A DNA stretch of 64,000 bases, taken from NCBI RefSeq assembly GCF_035920445.1, contig NZ_CP109162.1:4588001-4652000 (forward strand). The letters run 5' to 3'. Numbering within the stretch: position 1 is the stretch's first letter; each line of letters opens with the position of its first letter. Source of the stretch: Nocardia sp. NBC_01730. GTDB taxonomy: Bacteria; Actinomycetota; Actinomycetes; Mycobacteriales; Mycobacteriaceae. The notes beneath the pieces were generated by a model. It ran no database searches and had not been told where the DNA came from. It saw only the letters and a program-made list of their open reading frames with translations. Of this stretch, positions 51,059-59,884 are shown piece by piece. The translations under genes and the position numbers were made by a program.

Positions 51059-52861
51059 ATGCTGGCCAGCGGTGACGTTTTCGCCGGCTATGTCATCGAG
51101 CGGCAACTGGGTCGCGGTGGCATGGGTTCGGTATACCTGGCGAAACATCCGCGGCTGCCGCGGATGACAGCGCTGAAGCTGCTGAACCGGGAGATGTTCT
51201 TCGATAAGGAGGTGCGGGCGCGATTCGAACGGGAGGCGGATCTGGTCGCCCAGCTCGATCACCCGAACATCGTCACGGTCTACGACCGCGGGCTCGAGGA
51301 CGAGCAGCTGTGGATCTCGATGCAGTACATCGATGGCATCGACGCCGCCTCGGTGGAGGCGAAGTCGCTGCCGCCCGAACGTGCGGTGCAGATCATCAAG
51401 GAGACCGCGGACGCGCTGGACTATGCGCACGGCAGCGGCGTGCTGCACCGCGACGTGAAGCCCGCGAACATCCTGCTGGCCCGTTCCGGCGCGGGCCGCG
51501 GTGAGCGGGTGTATCTCACGGACTTCGGCATCGCGCGGCTGCGCGACGACACCGGGCATCTCACCCAGACCGGCACCTTCACCGCGACCCTCGCCTACGC
51601 ATCGCCCGAACAGCTCACCGGCGCCGCGCTCGACCACCGGTCCGACCAGTACTCGCTGGCCTGCTCGCTGTTCTGGCTGCTCACCGGCACCGGCCCGTTC
51701 AAGGCGACGAACCCCGCCGCGGTGATCCAGGGGCATCTGCAAGGCGCTCCGCCCGCGCTGAGCAGCGTCCGCGCCGGCCTGTCGTACGCGCTGGACGGCG
51801 TGCTGGCCAGGGCGATGGCCAAGCGTCCCGACGACAGGTACGCCAGCTGCGCGGAGTTCGCCGCGGCCGCCAAGCAGGCGCTGACCACTCCGAGTGTGCC
51901 GTCGATGCCGGTGGTGGGTGGTCCCCGCCCGATCACCGGACCGCCTCAGCCGGTCACCGGTGGACCGCGCCCGACGACCGCGCGACCGATCAGCGGACCG
52001 CATATCCCGGTCACCGGCACGCCTTTCCCGGTGGCGCACGGCCCCGGCCCACAAGCCGGCGGACCGAATCAGCTCTCCGCATCGATATCGTCGCCGATGC
52101 CGCCGCCCGCGCCGGTGAACCAGTCGCCGCGCACCGGCCCCGCGCCACAGCCGACGCCCACCAACCCCTATGCCCAGCATTCCGGGTTCTCCGCGTTCAC
52201 CGCGCCACCCGCTCCACCGCGCGGCGTGCCCACGCATCTGGCGGCCGGACCGCCGCGCAAGAACACCGGTTTGGTCGTCGGCGTCTCGGTGGGCGTCATC
52301 GTGCTGATCTTGGTGGTACTCGGCATCATCGGCGTGGTCACCAACTCGAGCTCCAGCAACGGCGGCAGCACCACCACCTCGGCAGTGCAGCCGAACATCG
52401 TCGGCGCGACCGCGGAGTCGATCAGCGCGGAGTTCCCCAGGATGGTGCCCCCGTCCAAGACCGAAGAAGTCGGATACAACGGCGCCGAGTGCTGGCTGGC
52501 CTCGCCGAGCTCGCCGCCGTCGCCGTCCAAGGGCGAACCGAACTTCGGCGACTGGGCCGCGCAGTGGCGCTGCTTCAAGGGTGGCAACAACGAGGACCCG
52601 TACTACCGCATTTACGCCTACAAGACACCCGCCGACGTGCAGAACGTGCTGAAGGGCCTGCCCTCGCAGGCCACCAAGTCGACGGACAGCAACGCCGGAA
52701 AGTCCTACACCAACTACAAATACGTGGACGACGGCGCCAAGATGGTCACCGCGTTCACCGGGGACCCGGATCGGACCCAGTTCCTGATGTACACCGACGG
52801 CTTCAGCTCCACCACGGTCGACGAGTTGTTGCGGTGGTGGCGCTCGGCGCCGCTGCACTGA
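51059..52861 (+). CDS. Membrane Ser/Thr protein kinase (Pkn type) with secreted C-terminal domain
   Basis: 600 residues. Kinase domain 8-275: glycine loop GRGGMG (18-23), Lys40, HRDVKPAN with catalytic Asp132, and DFG (155-157). Then a Pro-rich juxtamembrane linker (280-400) made of PITGPPQPVTG-like repeats, one TM at 404-427, and an extracellular domain of about 170 residues with three cysteines. Such kinases sense external signals and phosphorylate cell-wall and regulatory proteins. The extracellular part is not a PASTA or NHL domain. ATG 51059 follows GTGGAG. Confidence 0.94.
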   Translation: MLASGDVFAGYVIERQLGRGGMGSVYLAKHPRLPRMTALKLLNREMFFDKEVRARFEREADLVAQLDHPNIVTVYDRGLEDEQLWISMQYIDGIDAASVEAKSLPPERAVQIIKETADALDYAHGSGVLHRDVKPANILLARSGAGRGERVYLTDFGIARLRDDTGHLTQTGTFTATLAYASPEQLTGAALDHRSDQYSLACSLFWLLTGTGPFKATNPAAVIQGHLQGAPPALSSVRAGLSYALDGVLARAMAKRPDDRYASCAEFAAAAKQALTTPSVPSMPVVGGPRPITGPPQPVTGGPRPTTARPISGPHIPVTGTPFPVAHGPGPQAGGPNQLSASISSPMPPPAPVNQSPRTGPAPQPTPTNPYAQHSGFSAFTAPPAPPRGVPTHLAAGPPRKNTGLVVGVSVGVIVLILVVLGIIGVVTNSSSSNGGSTTTSAVQPNIVGATAESISAEFPRMVPPSKTEEVGYNGAECWLASPSSPPSPSKGEPNFGDWAAQWRCFKGGNNEDPYYRIYAYKTPADVQNVLKGLPSQATKSTDSNAGKSYTNYKYVDDGAKMVTAFTGDPDRTQFLMYTDGFSSTTVDELLRWWRSAPLH

Positions 52862-53090
52862 CGCGTGCCGCACCGGTGAGATGTCGCCGGGTACATCATC
52901 GAAAGCCTGCTCGATAAATGCGACCAGGTTCCAGCCGCTTGACATCTATCGGAGCATCATCGCGGCTGTTGGCGACGCGCCAGCACGTCTCCGGCCCATC
53001 AGAAACCGGGACCAGGCGTCGCATCCGGATGCAGCGACCCACCCACGGGTGCTACCGCAGGTCCTGGGTCGGACGCCTCGTCCGGCCGGA

Positions 53091-54068
53091 TCAGAGCTTG
53101 TCGAGCTCGCCGTCGATCAGCGCTTCCAGCTGGTCCCGACCTTGGACGCCAAGCGCACCGCCGAGCGCCGTAGCAAGTCGATCGAACGGATCCTCCACCG
53201 TCAGCGTCGTGAAACTCTGCGCCAGTTCCGGCACGGTCCACAGTTCGTCGTCCTTGTCGATCTGACCGCCACGCGCCCATCCGTGATTCACCGCGATCGA
53301 ACCGCCGCGCACCGAGAGCACCTGTCCGGTCAACGGACATGCCTCGTCGAGGAGGTAGGCAACCAGCGGAGCCACGGTGATCGGATCCTTCGGGTCCAGG
53401 CGGTCGGGCGGAAGGGTTCGATCCATGCCTGGCACCTGCTCTGTCAAGCGGGTACGGACCATCGACGGGCTGACGCAGTTCACTCGCACGCCCAGTCGCC
53501 GCAGCTCCAGGGCGTGCACGGTGGTCATCGCCGCGATTCCGGCATTGGCCGCGGCGTAATTGGTTTGCAGTGGAAGTGGATTCAGCAGGCCGGAACCCGA
53601 GGCGGTATTGACGATTGCCCGGTCCGTTCGCACACCCTCGTCGAATCGCCGCCGCCAGAACGCCGCCGCCCACCGGCTGACCGCGAACGTTCCCTTCAAC
53701 TTCACGGCGACCACATCGTCGAATTCACCTTCGGTCAACCGCTCTAGCCCTTTATTGACCTCGATGGTGGCATTGTTCACCACCGCATGGAGGTCGCCGA
53801 ATTCGACGACGGCACGCTCGACCATTATCCGGGCGTCGTTCCAATCGGTGACACTTCCGGTGTCTGCCACCGCCCGTCCGCCGAGTGCCCGGATCTCATC
53901 GACCACCGTGGACGCGATTCCGCTATCGCCACCGGAACCGTCGGTCTGCACGCCGGGATCATTCACCACGACGTTTGCCCCGACGGCCGCACAGTACAGC
54001 GCTTCTGCCCGGCCGATCCCTCGCCCAGCTCCCGTTATCAGGACGGTTCGTCCCTCCAGGTTCGCCAT
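53091..54068 (-). CDS. SDR-family protein with Asn at the catalytic Lys position
   Basis: 325 residues. NAD(P)-binding TGAGRGIG (13-20), NNAT-type motif VNNATIEVN and a Ser in NTASGSGLL. The Tyr motif reads NYAAANAG, where YxxxK is expected, so the catalytic lysine is replaced by Asn (codon AAT). A C-terminal extension of about 60 residues follows the fold (GQIDKDDELWTVPELAQ). Probably descended from hydroxyacyl-CoA or steroid dehydrogenases. Divergent from a TetR gene, whose operator lies between them. Confidence 0.9.
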   Translation of the reverse strand: MANLEGRTVLITGAGRGIGRAEALYCAAVGANVVVNDPGVQTDGSGGDSGIASTVVDEIRALGGRAVADTGSVTDWNDARIMVERAVVEFGDLHAVVNNATIEVNKGLERLTEGEFDDVVAVKLKGTFAVSRWAAAFWRRRFDEGVRTDRAIVNTASGSGLLNPLPLQTNYAAANAGIAAMTTVHALELRRLGVRVNCVSPSMVRTRLTEQVPGMDRTLPPDRLDPKDPITVAPLVAYLLDEACPLTGQVLSVRGGSIAVNHGWARGGQIDKDDELWTVPELAQSFTTLTVEDPFDRLATALGGALGVQGRDQLEALIDGELDKL

Positions 54069-54192
54069 CTTCCTACCTCACTCTCGTTGTCGCGTACAGC
54101 CACACGCGTGAACTGCGGTTCAACGGTCTTCCGCTGTCGCCGCACGGGAGGCGATGCCGACTCGGGATTGCCACGCCGACACCGACACAAGC

Positions 54193-54230
54193 TTAAGTGC
54201 ACTAGTGCAGTTATACACTAGTGCACTTAA
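54193..54230. promoter_or_regulatory. TetR operator: 15-bp perfect inverted repeat
   Basis: TTAAGTGCACTAGTG (54193-54207) and CACTAGTGCACTTAA (54216-54230) are exact reverse complements around an 8-bp AT-rich spacer. Each arm also holds small palindromes (AGTGCACT and CACTAGTG), so there may be two dimer sites. It lies 27 bp before the TetR start and 125 bp from the SDR gene, right for control of both. Confidence 0.8.
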
Positions 54231-54243
54231 TTCCCTCTGGTAT

Positions 54244-54249
54244 TAGGCT
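54244..54249 (+). promoter_or_regulatory. -10 box for leaderless tetR transcript
   Basis: TAGGCT ends 7 nt before GTG 54257, just behind the operator; no Shine-Dalgarno. Confidence 0.5.
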
Positions 54250-54256
54250 ACGAGTT

Positions 54257-54850
54257 GTGACCGCAGCGACCGGACTCCGCGAACAGAAGAGGCGGGCGAC
54301 ACGGGAGGCGATCGTCCGAGCCGCGACAACTCTGTTCCTGCGGCAGGGCTTCGTCGCGACTTCGGTTTCGGATATCGCCGCGGCTGCCGGGGTGTCGCGC
54401 CGGACATTCTTCCTGCACTTTCCGTCCAAGGAAGACGTTCTGTTCCACCACATCGAGGGGCACATTCAGGTCGCGCTCGACATCTTGTCCCGGCTCGACC
54501 CCGAGACAACCGCCTGGGATGCCACGCAAGCCGCCATGTACGCACTCGTAGACGCTTTCGATGTCACCGCCGCGAACGGTGACGAGCTCGCGGATCTGCG
54601 TCGCCAGTTCGTCGGCAGCGCACGAGGATTGCCCGGATCGCTCATGATTCGGCTGCAGTCCGTGCACGCGGCGCTTCTGCTCGCGCTCGAGGAACGCTTC
54701 CCCGATCGGACGAGATGGCCGATCATCTCCACGCACCTCGGTGCATGCATGGGTGCGGTGACAGCCGCGGCCGGTTCGGATTCCGGTACGCGGCACTCCT
54801 CGATGCGGACTGCGATAAGCCGCGCAAGCGAAGGCTTCCGCCCCGTTTAG
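54257..54850 (+). CDS. TetR-family regulator
   Basis: 197 residues. N-terminal HTH (about 12-60): TREAIVRAATTLFLRQGF, then VSDIAAAAGVSRRTFFLHFPSKEDVL. The ligand-binding half is helical and unrecognised. GTG 54257 was chosen because of the TAGGCT box; an in-frame ATG at 54221 lies within the operator. Likely represses itself and the divergent SDR gene. Confidence 0.92.
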   Translation: MTAATGLREQKRRATREAIVRAATTLFLRQGFVATSVSDIAAAAGVSRRTFFLHFPSKEDVLFHHIEGHIQVALDILSRLDPETTAWDATQAAMYALVDAFDVTAANGDELADLRRQFVGSARGLPGSLMIRLQSVHAALLLALEERFPDRTRWPIISTHLGACMGAVTAAAGSDSGTRHSSMRTAISRASEGFRPV

Positions 54851-54969
54851 ATCGAGACCGACCCGTGAGCAAGCTTCAGCGAGTGAACCGAGCGCACAGT
54901 GCGCAATAGCGCACGACGGAGCCGAGCGCCATCGAGGCGAAGCCGTGAGCGAACACCACGGCCCCGCGG

Positions 54970-55212
54970 GCCCTACTCACCACCCGCCGCTCCGCGGTCA
55001 AGGCCCGCACCGCCGTGATCAACCAGATCAAGGCACTGCTGGCCACCGCCGGCACCAACCCCCACCGGCTACACAGCGATGCGGCATTCGCCGCGTCGCG
55101 CGGGACATCGCCGGTCCCAGCGTCGTGCGGGAAGACCCGCCGCCACAGGCTTTCCCGCGGAGGAGACCGAGCACCGAAAACAACGCACTACACCCCGTTC
55201 GGACAACGGTAG
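54970..55212 (+). pseudogene. IS110-family transposase remnant
   Basis: ALLTTRRSAVKARTAVINQI, KALLATAG, then SPVPASCGKTRRHRLSRGGD are IS110 transposase segments from the linker and the C-terminal Transposase_20 part, brought together by an internal deletion. After GGDRA the frame slips and NNALHPVRT continues in another frame. The DEDD domain and most of the protein are missing. The 120 bp before it and 70 bp after it hold nothing clear. Confidence 0.75.
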
Positions 55213-55284
55213 GTGCCTAAATGTATTGCGTGCGCGAGTTTTCCGGGAACGGCATGCGTGCCCACGCGCGACCGACCGGTCGTT

Positions 55285-55569
55285 TCAGTCGGCTTCGCTG
55301 CCACCCGTGCGGAGTTTGAGCAGGACCAGCCCCGCGGTGCACGCGAGAATGAGACCGGCAACGGTGATTTCGACGTGCAGGCCGGCGATGCCGAGGACCG
55401 CCCCGACGATTCCGCCGACAAAGATCAACCAGGCAAGGGTCCGCGACACAGTCGTGGACAGCGCACGCGCCGGCTGGTTCGACTCCAGATGCTGCGCAGT
55501 TGCCAACACCGCATCCTCCGCGGCGCGGGACGACCTGCGCCGCGATGTTGTCGAGTAAGCTCCCATCAT
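55285..55569 (-). CDS. Small membrane protein, two TM helices
   Basis: 94 residues. A polar, Ser/Arg-rich N-terminus (1-42) precedes TM helices at about 44-62 and 66-86 and a short C-terminus. GAGGAG lies just before ATG 55569; the next codon is also ATG and has better spacing. No family recognised. Confidence 0.6.
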   Translation of the reverse strand: MMGAYSTTSRRRSSRAAEDAVLATAQHLESNQPARALSTTVSRTLAWLIFVGGIVGAVLGIAGLHVEITVAGLILACTAGLVLLKLRTGGSEAD

Positions 55570-55856
55570 CTACTCCTCGATGACGCCGGTCAGAGAACCG
55601 CTTTCACGTTCTCACACAACGTGTCTCTCATCCTGAAACAGGCGTCTCACGCGTAACTTTGCTCACACACGCTACGACTCCGGCACGTCGGATGACAGCG
55701 ACACGTGCCCGCGACACGCCGACGAGACCAATTCGATATCTGAATTAGAACTGTTTTAAAGCGCCATACGGCGCCTTCCAGCGACCACTTACCTCGCCTG
55801 GCCGACCGGCCTCGAGTAAGGTAAGGCCACTCGATACCCACGAGGAGTTGTTACCG

Positions 55857-56267
55857 ATGGAGAACAGCAGGGCCAAGATCGCCGGTCCGGCGATCGCCGC
55901 GGGAGCAGTTTCCATCGGACTCGTTCTCATCGGCGCGTGCGGCGTAGGCAGGCATGACACCTATGTCCCGCCGCCGCCGCTGAAGGCGGGTGAGTACGTC
56001 GAGCCCGCTGCCCACGAGGGCACCACCGGCCCGACGACGCCCAAGGTGATCATCCCGCCCTCGCCGACCTGGAAGATCGCGCCGTACCAGCAACGCCCTG
56101 CCACGCCGTTCTCCGGCTTCAGCAGCAGCACCACCTCTGCCGAGTCCTCGCCGCGGATTCTGCACGAAGGCGTGGCACCCGAGGACGCGAGGCCGCCGAT
56201 GAGCACACGACCGGCCGCGGTCGAGCCGCCCGTCATGACGCCGAGTGAGCCGACCGCGAACGAGTGA
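55857..56267 (+). CDS. Putative lipoprotein or membrane-anchored Pro-rich protein
   Basis: 136 residues. Hydrophobic segment 9-27 ends in LIGAC (Cys28), a plausible lipobox, followed by a Pro/Thr/Ser-rich extracytoplasmic region. If not lipidated, segment 9-27 would be a single anchor. ATG 55857 follows GAGGAG at 9 nt. No domain recognised. Confidence 0.65.
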   Translation: MENSRAKIAGPAIAAGAVSIGLVLIGACGVGRHDTYVPPPPLKAGEYVEPAAHEGTTGPTTPKVIIPPSPTWKIAPYQQRPATPFSGFSSSTTSAESSPRILHEGVAPEDARPPMSTRPAAVEPPVMTPSEPTANE

Positions 56268-56270
56268 CCC

Positions 56271-56299
56271 GCGGTGGCGCGCGGCGCGCGCACCACCGC
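56271..56299. terminator. Hairpin between convergent genes
   Basis: GCGGTGG (56271-56277) pairs with CCACCGC (56293-56299) and the inside is extended by GCGCG pairs with one bulge. It sits between the lipoprotein gene and the end of the acyl-CoA dehydrogenase pair and could stop both. Confidence 0.5.
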
Positions 56300-56306
56300 A
56301 TCGGCC

Positions 56307-57650
56307 CTACAGTTCAGCCAGTTCGTAGTCGCCGACCCGAGCGCTGAGCACTCGCAGATGCTCGAGCCCGCCACCCAGGGTGCGCTCGATCGCAGTCAAC
56401 CGGGCCACGTAGTGGCCGACCGGGTATTCGGCGGTGACGCCGATACCACCGTGCATCTGAATCGCTTCCTGCCCGATGTGCCGCGCGGCGCGGCTGACCT
56501 GCAAGCGCGCACGGGACGCGATCACCGGGTCGTAGGCTCCGTCCACCAGCGACGCCGTGGCGTACAGGCTCATGCTGCGCGCCAGCTCCAGCGAAACGTA
56601 CATGTTGGCCGCCCGCTGGGTGAGCGTCTGGAACTTCGACAGCGTGACACCGAACTGCTTGCGCTGCTTGAGGTATTCGGTGGTCAGCCGGAGCGCCTCC
56701 GCCATAGCGCCGACCGATTCCGCGCACAGGCCGGCCTGTGCGTGCCCGAGCACCGACGCGATCGCCTCCGCGGCGTCCGCGGCGCCGAGACGCTCGGCGG
56801 GCGCGTTGTCCAGTTCCAGCTGCGCACCGCGCTGACCGTCCACCGTGCGGTAGGGCTTACGGACCACACCGGTGGCGTTCGGCGCGACCAAGAACAGCCC
56901 GACCCCGCCATCCGGCAGCGCGGCGCTGACCACGAGCTCGTCGGCACTGTCGCCGTGCGGGACCGGGTTCTTGACGCCGGTCAGCGTGTAGGAATCCCCC
57001 CCGGCGGTAGCGACGGGCCCGGAGGCGGCAGCCTGCGTAACCACAGAGGGCCCCGCGGACGCCGCATCGAACACAGCGGTAGCGACGGGCCCGGAGGCGG
57101 CGGCCTGCGTAACCCCAGAGGGCCCCGCGGACGCCGCATCGAACACAGCGGTAGCGACGGGCCCGGAGGCGGCAGCCTGCGTAACCACAGAGGGCCCCGC
57201 GGACGACACCGAAGGCACGGCCGCCGCAGCGGTGGTCGCCGGCTCGGTGGACGGCCAGCGCACACCGGGCTCGGCGTGCGCGAAGGCGAGCAGCTTCGCG
57301 CCCGCGGCGACCTCCGGCAGGATCCGCTGACGCTGTTCAGCGCTGCCTGCCGTGGCGACGAGCCCGCCCGGCACGAGCACCGCGTCCAGGATCGGCTCCG
57401 GCGCGAGCCTGCGGCCGACCTCTTCCAGCACGACCATCGTTTCCACCGGACCAGCGCCGACACCGCCGTCCTCTTCGCTGAAGCTCAGCCCGAGCACGCC
57501 GAGATCGGCGAGCTGACGCCATACGTCGCGGCTCCAGCCGAGCTCGGAATCGGTGATCTTCAGCCGCGATTCGGCGTCGTAGTTGCGCGCGAGCAGGTCA
57601 CGAACCGTGTCGCGGAGCATGACCTGCTCATCGGTGAGATCGAAATCCAT
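56307..57650 (-). CDS. Acyl-CoA dehydrogenase, second subunit type, with tandem-repeat insert
   Basis: 447 residues; about 70 come from a repeat insert. N-terminal helices 1-115, then LLAFAHAEPGVRWPST, the C-terminal domain with QMHGGIGVTAEYPVGHY. The YxGxxE(V/I)QR motif of the partner is missing, as in the beta chains of actinobacterial heteromeric enzymes, so it probably pairs with the product of the gene upstream. The insert at 149-216 (AGPSVVTQAAASGPVATAVF repeated) sits in the middle-domain loop before KNPVPHGDSAD. Start ATG 57650, 9 bp after its partner. Confidence 0.93.
   Translation of the reverse strand: MDFDLTDEQVMLRDTVRDLLARNYDAESRLKITDSELGWSRDVWRQLADLGVLGLSFSEEDGGVGAGPVETMVVLEEVGRRLAPEPILDAVLVPGGLVATAGSAEQRQRILPEVAAGAKLLAFAHAEPGVRWPSTEPATTAAAAVPSVSSAGPSVVTQAAASGPVATAVFDAASAGPSGVTQAAASGPVATAVFDAASAGPSVVTQAAASGPVATAGGDSYTLTGVKNPVPHGDSADELVVSAALPDGGVGLFLVAPNATGVVRKPYRTVDGQRGAQLELDNAPAERLGAADAAEAIASVLGHAQAGLCAESVGAMAEALRLTTEYLKQRKQFGVTLSKFQTLTQRAANMYVSLELARSMSLYATASLVDGAYDPVIASRARLQVSRAARHIGQEAIQMHGGIGVTAEYPVGHYVARLTAIERTLGGGLEHLRVLSARVGDYELAEL
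57004..57204 (-). repeat. 72-bp tandem repeats (2.8 copies) inside the acyl-CoA dehydrogenase gene
   Basis: Copies start at 57004, 57076 and 57148; the last is cut at 57 bp. They differ only at two or three bases. 72 bp is 24 codons, so the frame is kept. The core word is GTAGCGACGGGCCCGGAGGC. Confidence 0.96.
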
Positions 57651-57659
57651 GGTGTCGCC

Positions 57660-58832
57660 TCACAATCCGAGGATCGTGGAGGCGATGATGGTGCGCTGCA
57701 CCTCGCTGGAGCCTCCGTAGATGGTTGTCTTGCGGTAGTTCAGGTAAGCGGGGCCGCTACGCTGCGCCCAGGCCGGCGAGGCGATGTCGTCCGCGTCCAC
57801 CGGAATCGCATCCGGTCCAGCGATGTCGACCAGCAGCTCGGTGGCCGCCTGCTGCAGCTCGGAGCCGCGCAGCTTGAGTACCGACGAGGCCGGATTCGGC
57901 TTGCCGTCCGAGGAGTTGGAGACCACACGCAGCTGGGTGAGCTCCAGCGCGAGCAGCTCGTTCTCCAGCTCGGCGACCCGCGCCGCGAACACCGGATCCT
58001 CCAGCAGCGTGCCGCTGCCCGACCTGGTCTGCGCCGCGTACTGTTTCGCGACGCCGATCTTGACCTTGGTGCGGCCGACGCCGGTGATACCGGTGCGCTC
58101 GTTGCCGAGCAGGAACTTGGCGTACGTCCAGCCCATGTTCTCCTCGCCGACCAGCTGATCGGCGGGCACCCGGACATTTTCGAAGAAGACCTCGTTCACC
58201 TCGTACCCGCCGTCGATCAGCTTGATCGGGCGGATGGTGACACCGGGCGACTTCACGTCGAACAGCAGGAACGAGATGCCCGCCTGCTTCTTCGGCGCGT
58301 TCGGGTCGGTGCGGACCAGGCAGAAGATCCAGTCCGCGTACTGGGCCAGCGTGGTCCAGATCTTCTGACCGTTGACGATGTAGGAGTCGCCGTCGCGGAC
58401 CGCGGTGGTGCGCAGTGCGGCCAGGTCGGAGCCGGCGTCAGGCTCGGAGAAGCCCTGGCACCACCAGATGTCCAACGCGGCGGTGGCCGGGAGGAATCGC
58501 TCTTTCAACTCCTGCGAGCCGAACTGGGCGATCACCGGGCCGACCATCTGCGCGTTGAACGTCAGCGGCTCTGGCACCGAGGCGAGCTGCATCTCGTCCT
58601 GCCAGATGTGCCGCTGCATCGGCGTCCAGTCCTTGCCACCCCACTCGACGGGCCAGTTCGGCACCGCGAGGCCGTGGTCGTTGAGGATCTTGTTCGCGGT
58701 GACGACGTCGTCGCGGGACAGCTCATGGCCGTTCCGGACGCGCTCGCGGATGTCGGCCGGGATCTCGGTCCGATAGAAATTACGCAGTTCGTCGCGGAAG
58801 GCGACGTCTTCGGGGGACAAGGATAGTTTCAT
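57660..58832 (-). CDS. Acyl-CoA dehydrogenase, first subunit type
   Basis: 390 residues, FAD enzyme for alpha,beta-dehydrogenation of an acyl-CoA. WWCQGFSEPDAGSDLA and IVNGQKIWTTLAQYADW (FAD and substrate loops), NERTGI, and the end YGGSSEVQRTIIA. ATG 58832 lies 6 nt behind GGGAG; ATG 58838 is an alternative. Adjacent pairs like this often form alpha2beta2 enzymes for CoA esters of steroids or other large substrates in actinobacteria. The true substrate is unknown. Confidence 0.95.
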   Translation of the reverse strand: MKLSLSPEDVAFRDELRNFYRTEIPADIRERVRNGHELSRDDVVTANKILNDHGLAVPNWPVEWGGKDWTPMQRHIWQDEMQLASVPEPLTFNAQMVGPVIAQFGSQELKERFLPATAALDIWWCQGFSEPDAGSDLAALRTTAVRDGDSYIVNGQKIWTTLAQYADWIFCLVRTDPNAPKKQAGISFLLFDVKSPGVTIRPIKLIDGGYEVNEVFFENVRVPADQLVGEENMGWTYAKFLLGNERTGITGVGRTKVKIGVAKQYAAQTRSGSGTLLEDPVFAARVAELENELLALELTQLRVVSNSSDGKPNPASSVLKLRGSELQQAATELLVDIAGPDAIPVDADDIASPAWAQRSGPAYLNYRKTTIYGGSSEVQRTIIASTILGL

Positions 58833-59058
58833 ACGCATCTCCCAGCGTGTCTCGTACTTCCTGCTCCAAACTACCCCTCGGTAATCCCACCTCGGCGACT
58901 GGATCGCATCGAGAGGTCCCGCGTATTCGCTCCCGTGGTGGACCGGGTTCTGCCGTCAGCTACCGACGCCCGTCACCCTCGGGCGACAGAACCGGTGAGC
59001 TGGTACGTTGCTGGTCATGGGTCGATGACCCCGAAAGGTTCGGTATCGAGGAGAACGA

Positions 59059-59832
59059 GTGAACGGCAGAACCATCGCACGTGCCATCACGGCCGCGACA
59101 GCTCTCGGCATCGGCGCCGTTCTGACCTTCTCCGGCACGGCCTTCGCCGACGAAACCCGGTCACCGCTGGACTCGAGCCTCGGCCGCCTCACCGAGAGGG
59201 CCCGACCCGACCCAGCCACGCAGGCGGGCGTCGACGCGCTCTCGCGTTACACCGCTCTGGTCGACGTCGCGGAGCTGCGCCACGTCTCGAGCGTGTTCAC
59301 ACCGTTCGCCTACGCCGCGCCCACGTTCGGCTGCGGCAGCAACGGCCCCATCACCACGATCATCGCCGCCGCGACCACCGACGGGCCGGGCACCAGCCCG
59401 GACCTGAATGTTGCGGCGGGCACACTGCGGTTCAGCGCCACCCCCTCGCACTCCGGCGCGCCGCTGGCCTCGGGCCTCGTCGTCGCGTGGGTGAACGTGA
59501 ACACCGGCGCCAGCGGCATCACCCCGCTCAACGACCTGACCGAGTACCACCAGCCGTCGCTGTCCAAGACGGTCATCAGCGGTCCGGGCACGGTCATCGC
59601 CTCGATGTGGGGCATCATCGACTACCCGTTCGCGCACTGCGTGATGACGCCGACGGTGGGCCTTTTCGTGGTGCCGGACAAGCCGGTCGGCGTCCCCGCG
59701 GCGCCGCCGCCTCCCACACCGGGTTTGATCACACCGGGTCGCAACGGCACCGAGGTCGGACCCGCCCTCGCACCGGAAGCCGCACCGAGTGTGCCCGCGG
59801 GCGCGGAGGCGCAGGCAGAACCCGCTCGCTGA
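59059..59832 (+). CDS. Secreted protein of unknown function
   Basis: 257 residues. Signal peptide with cleavage near AFA-DE (residue 30). The mature domain (about 50-205) is beta-rich with two cysteines (FGCGSNGP and AHCVMTP) that may pair; the last 50 residues are Pro/Ala-rich. GTG 59059 follows GAGGAGAACGA. The family seems limited to Nocardia and relatives; none recognised by name. Confidence 0.8.
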   Translation: MNGRTIARAITAATALGIGAVLTFSGTAFADETRSPLDSSLGRLTERARPDPATQAGVDALSRYTALVDVAELRHVSSVFTPFAYAAPTFGCGSNGPITTIIAAATTDGPGTSPDLNVAAGTLRFSATPSHSGAPLASGLVVAWVNVNTGASGITPLNDLTEYHQPSLSKTVISGPGTVIASMWGIIDYPFAHCVMTPTVGLFVVPDKPVGVPAAPPPPTPGLITPGRNGTEVGPALAPEAAPSVPAGAEAQAEPAR

Positions 59833-59884
59833 CGACGACTCGGCACACTCCGGGATCATCGCGGGCGGCCTCGCTCACGCGTGC

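Noticed and set aside
11309..58826. Long open frames opposite most genes (for example 10317-11489 minus, 28610-30352 plus, 56274-58826 plus)
   Set aside because: They mirror true genes in GC-rich DNA, are rich in Arg, Gly and His and show no family signature.
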